Assembly (NCBI GenBank): GCA_020638525.1
Contig: JACKIL010000017.1
Coordinates: 1-45,781, forward strand
Source: Caulobacterales bacterium
GTDB taxonomy: Bacteria > Pseudomonadota > Alphaproteobacteria > Caulobacterales > Parvularculaceae
Direction of reading: 5' to 3'
Length of the DNA: 45,781 bases
The position numbers and the translations under genes were made by a program. This document shows positions 40,791 to 45,781 of the stretch, piece by piece; position 1 is the first letter of the stretch, and each line of letters starts with the position of its first letter. A model generated the notes under the pieces. The model saw only the letters and a program-made list of their open reading frames with translations. It was not told where the DNA came from and did no database searches.

Positions 40791-41239
40791 CGAAGAAACA
40801 GAAACGCTTCGCCTTTATCGGCGGCATCTTCGCTGTCGCGGCGCTCGCCGTTACGCTCGTCCTTACGGCGCTCTCAAGCGCCGTCGCTTACTTCTATACG
40901 CCGTCCGACCTTGATGCGCTCGATCATCCGCCGACGGGCGTCATCCGTCTCGGCGGATTGGTCGAAGGAGGCAGCGTTCAGTACAACAAGGAAGAAGCGG
41001 AAGTGCATTTCGTCATTATGGACGAAGCAGGCAGACGCGCTGTCACCTATCGCGGCGTGCTGCCGGATCTCTTCCGCGAAGGCCAGGGCGTCGTCGTCGA
41101 AGGCAAGCTCGCACCGGACGGATCGGTCACCGCCATGCAGGTGCTCGCCAAGCACGATGAAAACTACATGCCCCGCGAAGTCGCCGATGCGCTGAAGAAG
41201 CAGGGCCGCTGGAAAGAAGGCGAAACACAGAACCAATAA
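40787..41239 (+). CDS. ccmE: Periplasmic haem chaperone CcmE
   Basis: 150 residues: a short basic N-terminus, a membrane anchor (about 8-36, GIFAVAALAVTLVLTALS) and a periplasmic OB-fold with IRLGGLVEGGSVQYN and VVVEGKLAPDGSVTAMQVLA. The haem-binding motif is HDENY, with His123 for covalent haem and Tyr127 for iron (compare His130 and Tyr134 in E. coli). It carries haem from CcmC to CcmF. It ends the plus-strand operon and converges on lpxB with only 13 nt between the stops. Confidence 0.96.
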   Translation: MTKKQKRFAFIGGIFAVAALAVTLVLTALSSAVAYFYTPSDLDALDHPPTGVIRLGGLVEGGSVQYNKEEAEVHFVIMDEAGRRAVTYRGVLPDLFREGQGVVVEGKLAPDGSVTAMQVLAKHDENYMPREVADALKKQGRWKEGETQNQ

Positions 41240-41252
41240 CTTGGCCAAAAGC

Positions 41253-42455
41253 TCAGAACGCGCGCGCGTGGGGCCAGCCCATCCATTCGGCTATCTTGCG
41301 TGCGCCGAGCGCTGCTGACGGCGTTCCATCCACACCCAAATAAGCAAGCAATCGCGGAAATTGCTCCAGTTGCTCGAGACGAGCTTCTTCATTGGTGAGC
41401 AACTCCAATAAATCTGCGGCGAGAAGCTCCGGCTTGCAGCGTTCCTGAATCAGCTCTGGAATAAGTTCGCGGCCCGCGGCGATGTTGACGATCGTCACCA
41501 GCTTCGACGTACGCACCGCCCGAGCCCAGATCGCCGTAATCGGATCGACCTTGTAAGCGACGACCATCGGCGTGCGGTTGATTGCAAGTTCCGTCGTCAC
41601 CGTGCCTGATTTTGCAAGCGCGACATCCGCGGCAGCAAAAGCATCGGCCTTTTCCTCCTGCGTTGCGAAGATCGGATCGCCCGGCCAATCCGACAACCGG
41701 TCGCGCACCAGTTTCTGGACCTGCGGCGGCGAAACGACAACAACGCGCAAGGTCGGCAGGCGGTCAGCGAGGAGGCGCAGCGCGCCCTCGAACGGCTTCG
41801 CGAGGCGCAGGACTTCTCCTTTTCGACTTCCGGGTAGAACGGCAAGAAGCGGTGTTCCGCCAAGCTTGTAGCGCATCCGGAAAGTCTCACCGTCACCGCG
41901 CGAGGCCCAGGCGTTCTGAAAATTCGGATTGCCGATGAACTCCGCTTTCACGCCTGCCTTCTCGAATAATGGCGGCTCAAAGGGCAGCAGGCAGAGCACG
42001 CCGTCGAAATGTTCTTTCACAAACTTCACGCGATGCGGGCGCGACGCCCAGATTTGCGGCGCGGCCATTTTGAAGAGTTTGGCCTTGAGACCGCGCTTCT
42101 TCATCTTGCGCGCCGTAACGCGCGAGAACGCCCAGCCATCGATAAAGATCACGGCTTCAATGGCGTTCTGCTCCGCATATTCCGCAAGCTGCTCGGCGCG
42201 GCGATATCCTTCAGGGAGGGCGCGCGCGACATCGGTAAAACCCATCACCGAAAGACTATCGATCGGAAAAAGACTCTCGAAGCCTTCCGCGGCCATCAGC
42301 GGCCCGCCGCACCCGCAATAGACCGCGCTTGGCGGCGCTATTTTCCTCAGCTCACGGAAGAGAGCGGCCCCCAGCGCATCGCCTGACGGCTCGACCGCGA
42401 CGAGCATGATCCGGGGCCGGCCGAGCGGCGCGACTTCCCTCACGGGCTCGCTCAC
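41253..42455 (-). CDS. lpxB: Lipid-A-disaccharide synthase
   Basis: 400 residues starting at GTG 42455, coupled to lpxI by GTGA. Family hallmarks are MLVAVEPSGDALGAALFREL (usually AGExSGD, here VEPSGD), GCGGPLMAAEGFESLFP, SVMGFTDV, APQIWASRPHRVK, FIGNPNFQ, LAVLPGSRKGEV, and LAKSGTVTTELAINRTPMV near the end. It joins UDP-2,3-diacylglucosamine and 2,3-diacylglucosamine-1-phosphate into the lipid A disaccharide at the inner membrane. In many LpxB proteins the step follows LpxH; here LpxI precedes it. It is the last gene of the lpx operon and converges on ccmE. Confidence 0.96.
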   Translation of the reverse strand: MSEPVREVAPLGRPRIMLVAVEPSGDALGAALFRELRKIAPPSAVYCGCGGPLMAAEGFESLFPIDSLSVMGFTDVARALPEGYRRAEQLAEYAEQNAIEAVIFIDGWAFSRVTARKMKKRGLKAKLFKMAAPQIWASRPHRVKFVKEHFDGVLCLLPFEPPLFEKAGVKAEFIGNPNFQNAWASRGDGETFRMRYKLGGTPLLAVLPGSRKGEVLRLAKPFEGALRLLADRLPTLRVVVVSPPQVQKLVRDRLSDWPGDPIFATQEEKADAFAAADVALAKSGTVTTELAINRTPMVVAYKVDPITAIWARAVRTSKLVTIVNIAAGRELIPELIQERCKPELLAADLLELLTNEEARLEQLEQFPRLLAYLGVDGTPSAALGARKIAEWMGWPHARAF

Positions 42456-43306
42456 GGCGTTCGCACCTCCGAAGGCTCAAATCCGTAGACGAAGACGCCA
42501 AGCCTGTCGGCCTCCTCGCGTGTTTCTTCAGCATCGATGATGAGAGCAGCGCCAGCTTCGATCGCAACGCCGCCGAGGCCGGCTGCATGAGCGCGGCGCA
42601 CGGTTTCGACGCCGATCGTCGGCAAATCGACGCGGCGTTCCTGTCCCGGCTTCGGCCTTTTCACGAGCACGCCTTTTCGCCCCTCGCTGCCCTTAAGCGC
42701 CGTTGACATGGCGCGGCAGCGGTCGAGCATCGCGTCCGTTCCCTCCGCCGCTTCGATCGCGAGCACCAGCCCGGACGCGACCACTGCGCCCTGCCCGACA
42801 TCGAACGGACCCAGCGCGCCAATGACGGCGACAGCCTTCCGGATATCGGCCCATTGGCCTTCATCAGGCGAGAGCTTTCCAAGCGGACCGCCTGGCGCTG
42901 CGAGATCGCGCGTCGCCTCTTCAGCGCCGACAACGATGAAACCTTCGGATTCAAGCGTGTCGACGAGCACGTTGAGAAGAGCTCCGTCACCACGCGCCGC
43001 CGCCGCGATAATGCGCGGGAGCAACGCTGCGCCGCGCCAATCAGGCTTGAGGTTCGAAAAGTCCGGCCGCTGAACAAGGCCGGCGAGCACCACCGCGTCG
43101 CAATTTGCGTTCTTCAGCGAGCGAATAATCCGCCCAGCTTCAGCGATCGAACAAGTCTCGCCGTCATAATCATCAAGCGCCGGGTCCGCCATGCCTTTGA
43201 GGCGCACGATAAAGATCGGCTCAGCACGGCGCGTGCAGGCGGAAGCGATGCGCTGCGGCAGCGTTCCACCGCCAGCAATGAGTCCGAGTTTGGACCAGCG
43301 CGCCAT
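42452..43306 (-). CDS. lpxI: UDP-2,3-diacylglucosamine pyrophosphatase LpxI
   Basis: 284 residues from ATG 43306; a longer open frame upstream runs into lpxA and is not coding. Recognised segments are KLGLIAGGGTLPQRI at the N-terminus, VVLAGLVQRPDFSNLKPDW in the first domain, and DLPTIGVETVRRAHAAGLGG with GAALIIDAEETREEADRLG in the second. LpxI replaces LpxH in alphaproteobacteria, hydrolysing UDP-2,3-diacylglucosamine to lipid X plus UMP by a different chemistry. It lies 5 nt after the lpxA stop and overlaps the lpxB start, in the usual alphaproteobacterial order. Confidence 0.94.
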   Translation of the reverse strand: MARWSKLGLIAGGGTLPQRIASACTRRAEPIFIVRLKGMADPALDDYDGETCSIAEAGRIIRSLKNANCDAVVLAGLVQRPDFSNLKPDWRGAALLPRIIAAAARGDGALLNVLVDTLESEGFIVVGAEEATRDLAAPGGPLGKLSPDEGQWADIRKAVAVIGALGPFDVGQGAVVASGLVLAIEAAEGTDAMLDRCRAMSTALKGSEGRKGVLVKRPKPGQERRVDLPTIGVETVRRAHAAGLGGVAIEAGAALIIDAEETREEADRLGVFVYGFEPSEVRTP

Positions 43307-43311
43307 CGCCG

Positions 43312-44097
43312 CTAGCGGGCCGGAGTCATCAAGGGACGCGGCGCATCGGATTTGATGAAGGCGATAATCCGGGAGACTTCCGGCCGGGCGCCAAAATCGG
43401 CTTCCACCTGAGCCAGACGCTCCTGGAAGGTCGCTCCTTCCGAAAAGAGGAGCTTGTAGGCGCCGCGCAAATCGTGGATCGCCGCGCGCGTGACGCCCCG
43501 ACGCTTGAGGCCGACGACGTTGAGGCCAGCAAGATTGGCGTGGTTGCCGATCGCCGAACCGTAAGGGATGACATCGGTCGGCACGGCGGCGCAGCCGCCG
43601 ATGAAGGCGAAAGCGCCGACGCGGCAATGCTGGTGAATCGCGCAAAGGCCGCCAAGGAATGCACCTTCGTCGATGACGACATGCCCGCCGAGCGTCGCAT
43701 TGTTCGCCATGATGACATTGTCGCCGATGATGCAGTCATGCGCGACATGCGAGGCGGCCATAAAGAAGCCGTTGCTGCCGATGCGCGTCTCTCCGCGGCC
43801 TGCGACCGTGCCGACATTCATCGTCACGTGCTCGCGAATGACATTGCCTTCGCCGATGATGAGTTTCGTTTCTTCCCCGCGATAGCCGAGATGTTGCGGC
43901 GGTCCGCCAAGGACTGCGAACGGGTGGACGGCCGTCCTCGCGCCGATTGTCGTCGCTCCTGTCACAGCGACATGGCTGTGCAGAATGACGCCGGGACCAA
44001 GCTTCACATTGGGGCCGACATGACAATAAGGGCCGATCCGCGCGCCGTCGCCGATCTCAGCGCCGACATCAATGATGGCCGTCGGATGGATGCTCAT
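43312..44097 (-). CDS. lpxA: UDP-N-acetylglucosamine acyltransferase
   Basis: 261 residues of left-handed beta-helix hexapeptide repeats (IHPTAIIDVGAEIGDGARIG, IGPYCHVGPNVKLGPGVILH, ASHVAHDCIIGDNVIMAN as examples). The catalytic His is the one in VAHDC, equivalent to E. coli His125. The C-terminal helical region begins near AAIHDLRGAYKLLFSEG. It adds the first 3-hydroxyacyl chain from ACP to UDP-GlcNAc. It lies 12 nt after fabZ and 5 nt before lpxI, inside the lipid A operon. Confidence 0.97.
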   Translation of the reverse strand: MSIHPTAIIDVGAEIGDGARIGPYCHVGPNVKLGPGVILHSHVAVTGATTIGARTAVHPFAVLGGPPQHLGYRGEETKLIIGEGNVIREHVTMNVGTVAGRGETRIGSNGFFMAASHVAHDCIIGDNVIMANNATLGGHVVIDEGAFLGGLCAIHQHCRVGAFAFIGGCAAVPTDVIPYGSAIGNHANLAGLNVVGLKRRGVTRAAIHDLRGAYKLLFSEGATFQERLAQVEADFGARPEVSRIIAFIKSDAPRPLMTPAR

Positions 44098-44109
44098 GAA
44101 AACCGCCGA

Positions 44110-44577
44110 TTAAGAGGGAAGCTGCGCAAGCATCGCCGCGAAGGTCGCGTCCGCCACGCGCTTGCCATCGACTGACGCGTCGCCCTCAAAGCGCCAGACC
44201 GGCGGGCGGCGCTGGACTGTTCGCACGAGGATATTCAGCTGATCGCCCGGAACGACCGGCTTGCGGAAGCGCGCTTTATCAACGCCCATGAAAAGGACGA
44301 TCTTGCCTTCGACGTCGAGATTTTCCGTATAGGACGTGAAAGCGGCGGCCGCCTGCGCCATCGCCTCGATAATGAGGACGCCCGGCATGACAGGCTTTTG
44401 TGGAAAGTGGCCCTGGAAAAACTGGTCGCCATAGCTCACGCATTTGACGCCGATCGCGCTTTCACCAGCTTTGATGTCGATCAGCTTGTCGATCAGCAGG
44501 AACGGGTAGCGATGCGGCAGAAGCTGCATGATTTCATTGACGTCTAGCGTCGTTTTTCCTGGCTCAATGTTATGCAT
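44110..44577 (-). CDS. fabZ: 3-hydroxyacyl-ACP dehydratase FabZ
   Basis: 155 residues from ATG 44577. The hot-dog fold shows LLPHRYPFLLIDKLI at the start, the catalytic His in GHFPQKPVMPG, and the catalytic Glu in VLIIEAMAQAAA, followed by FMGVDKARFRKPVVPGDQL. It dehydrates 3-hydroxyacyl-ACP in fatty acid elongation, competing with LpxA and LpxD for the same acyl-ACP pool, which explains the shared operon. It overlaps the lpxD end by 8 nt and precedes lpxA by 12 nt. The longer reading to 44751 overlaps lpxD and is rejected. Confidence 0.97.
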   Translation of the reverse strand: MHNIEPGKTTLDVNEIMQLLPHRYPFLLIDKLIDIKAGESAIGVKCVSYGDQFFQGHFPQKPVMPGVLIIEAMAQAAAAFTSYTENLDVEGKIVLFMGVDKARFRKPVVPGDQLNILVRTVQRRPPVWRFEGDASVDGKRVADATFAAMLAQLPS

Positions 44578-45589
44578 TCTTCTTAGCGCTTCTTGTTTCC
44601 ACGAATTTCGACACCGCCGCGACGTCCCGCAGCCACTTCCTGATTGGGCGCGCCGGATAGCCGCCCCATGTTTCGCCAGGGGGCACATTCGACATGACGC
44701 CCGCCTTGGCTGCAATTTGAGCGCCATCGCCGATTTCGAGGTGATCGGCAAGTCCCACCTGCCCGCCCATCATCACGCCCGCGCCGATGACCGTGCTGCC
44801 GGAAACCCCGCATTGGGCGGCGATGACCGCGCAGCGCCCGATTTTGACGTTGTGGCCGATCTGAACAAGGTTGTCGATCTTCACCCCGTCCGAGAGGACC
44901 GTGTCGCCCAGCGCACCACGGTCTATGGCCGTATTGGCGCCGATATCAACGTCATCCCCAATGATGACGCGCCCCAGCTGGGGTATGCGGACGAGACCTT
45001 CCGACCCCGGCACAAAGCCGAATCCGGGCTCTCCGACGCGAGCGCCGGACAGAATCACCACACGAGCTCCAATCAATGCGTGAGTGATTGAAACAGTAGC
45101 GCCAATACGCGCGCCGGGCCCGATCACCACGCCGGGACCGATGACCACATTGGGGCCAATCGCGCCACCTTCTCCAATCTCAGCGTCCTCGCCAATGATA
45201 ACGCCGGCGCCAAGGGTGACGTCGGCGGCGACTTTTGCGCTCGGGTGGATGCCGGCCTTCGCTTCGAACGGGCGTTCGGAATGCAGAAGTCCCGCAACGC
45301 GAGCAAATCCGAGGCGCGGCGATCCCATTACGGCGACTGGGCCGTCAATCTCCAGCGACTTCGCGAGCGCTTCGTCGGCCAGGCACAGTCCGACCTTGCG
45401 GTCGGCGAGTTTGGAGGCGTGTGCCGCTTTCTCGACGAAAACAATCGCATCGCTGACATCGGCGTCGTCGACGCTACCCGCACGCGCCACCTTGCTATCG
45501 GGGTCGGACGCCAAAACGGCTCCAGCCGCCTTCGCAGCAGCCCGCGCCGTCATTGGCGCGCTTGTCAGGTAGAAGCGAGGATCGGGCAT
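44570..45589 (-). CDS. lpxD: UDP-3-O-(3-hydroxyacyl)glucosamine N-acyltransferase
   Basis: 339 residues. The N-terminal uridine-binding domain ends near residue 110. From IHPSAKVAADVTLGAG onward, hexapeptide repeats form a left-handed beta-helix (VIIGEDAEIGEGGAIGPNVV, TAIDRGALGDTVLSDGVKID, NLVQIGHNVKIGRCAVIAAQ), with the catalytic His in IGHNVKIG. The C-terminal helix begins at PARPIRKWLRDV. It adds the second 3-hydroxyacyl chain. AGGAAAAG precedes ATG 45589. It follows a Skp/OmpH-like gene, with a terminator-like hairpin in the gap; read-through or an internal promoter would be needed for the lpx genes. Confidence 0.97.
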   Translation of the reverse strand: MPDPRFYLTSAPMTARAAAKAAGAVLASDPDSKVARAGSVDDADVSDAIVFVEKAAHASKLADRKVGLCLADEALAKSLEIDGPVAVMGSPRLGFARVAGLLHSERPFEAKAGIHPSAKVAADVTLGAGVIIGEDAEIGEGGAIGPNVVIGPGVVIGPGARIGATVSITHALIGARVVILSGARVGEPGFGFVPGSEGLVRIPQLGRVIIGDDVDIGANTAIDRGALGDTVLSDGVKIDNLVQIGHNVKIGRCAVIAAQCGVSGSTVIGAGVMMGGQVGLADHLEIGDGAQIAAKAGVMSNVPPGETWGGYPARPIRKWLRDVAAVSKFVETRSAKKNA

Positions 45590-45655
45590 TGTTCTTTTCC
45601 TCGGCTTTGACGCCTCGAACGCCGCCGTCGCCGGGCCAGACTGGTTCCTACCGAG

Positions 45656-45690
45656 ACTAAAACGGCCGGCGCCGTCAGCGCCAGCCGTTT
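45656..45690 (-). terminator. Hairpin after the Skp-like gene
   Basis: AAACGGC-C-GGCGC pairs with GCGCC-A-GCCGTTT (45660-45672 with 45678-45690) around loop CGTCA, with one internal mismatch. On the minus strand the descending arm ends in GTTTTAG. It lies about 37 nt after the Skp-like stop and would attenuate transcription before lpxD. Confidence 0.65.
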
Positions 45691-45726
45691 CAAATTCAGG
45701 AAGATTTCGTTCCGCGCACGCGCAGA

Positions 45727-45781
45727 CTATTTCTTCTTTTTGTCGTCGTTTTTCTTCTGGGCTTCCAAGGCCTGACGTTGA
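45727..45781 (-). CDS. skp: C-terminal tail of a Skp/OmpH-like periplasmic chaperone (5' part outside window)
   Basis: The last 17 codons read QRQALEAQKKNDDKKKK before TAG (45729-45727). This Lys/Asp-rich end plus the position just upstream of lpxD fits the standard bamA-skp-lpxD-fabZ-lpxA order, in which Skp escorts outer-membrane proteins through the periplasm. Only the tail is visible, so the name rests mainly on context. Confidence 0.55.
   Translation of the reverse strand, partial: QRQALEAQKKNDDKKKK

Noticed and set aside
43307..43645. A longer LpxI start upstream of 43306
   Set aside because: The extension is Arg-rich, overlaps lpxA and lacks similarity to LpxI.
1..45781. CRISPR array, prophage or secondary-metabolite cluster
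   Set aside because: No regularly spaced direct repeats, no cas, phage structural, NRPS or PKS genes were recognised in either strand.

Overview
The window is GC-rich, densely coding chromosomal DNA that reads as an alphaproteobacterium, perhaps Caulobacterales, Hyphomonadaceae or Parvularculaceae-like. The evidence is LpxI instead of LpxH in a skp-lpxD-fabZ-lpxA-lpxI-lpxB run, System I cytochrome c maturation with CcmI, TonB-dependent receptors, an F-terminated outer-membrane barrel and a perfect parS site. The placement rests on gene content only; no 16S rRNA or phylogenetic marker was compared.

1-10 kb is an uptake and surface block: the 3' end of one TonB-dependent receptor, an MFS transporter, a cyclophilin, a small membrane protein, a LysR regulator, a TPR-sulfotransferase, a second complete TonB-dependent receptor and an M29/NicX-like metalloenzyme. 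10-11.4 kb holds an SRAP (YedK/HMCES) gene between weak gene remnants. 11.4-17.7 kb is the most unusual part: five consecutive minus-strand genes for exported proteins. They are a tachylectin-like propeller protein with a possible membrane-active helical N-terminus, three modular Cys-containing proteins that share domains with each other, and an outer-membrane barrel. A membrane-anchored winged-helix regulator lies divergently beside them. I regard this as the best candidate for an undescribed system.

20-31 kb is mixed metabolism: tRNA-Asp, an EF-G-like GTPase, a DUF4386 protein, an MDR oxidoreductase, a glycine-zipper lipoprotein, an HSL-type esterase, a fumarylacetoacetase-family protein, a DoxX-like protein and homogentisate dioxygenase with a palindromic operator candidate, then trxB-msrA. 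31.3-34.6 kb carries parS, several dispersed palindromic repeats, nusG-secE on the minus strand and tRNA-Trp on the plus strand. This is a rearranged version of the usual tRNA-Trp-secE-nusG-rplK order.

34.5-41.2 kb is the complete cytochrome c maturation system as two divergent operons, ccmF-ccmG-ccmH-ccmI (minus) and ccmD-ccmA-ccmB-ccmC-ccmE (plus). As given, ccmF carries a 2-nt frameshift. 41.2-45.8 kb is lipid A and fatty acid synthesis, ending in the C-terminal tail of a Skp/OmpH-like chaperone gene. Two apparent frameshifts, both in short simple-sequence runs (ccmF and the exported-protein gene ending near 16.9 kb), suggest either residual sequencing error or real lesions.
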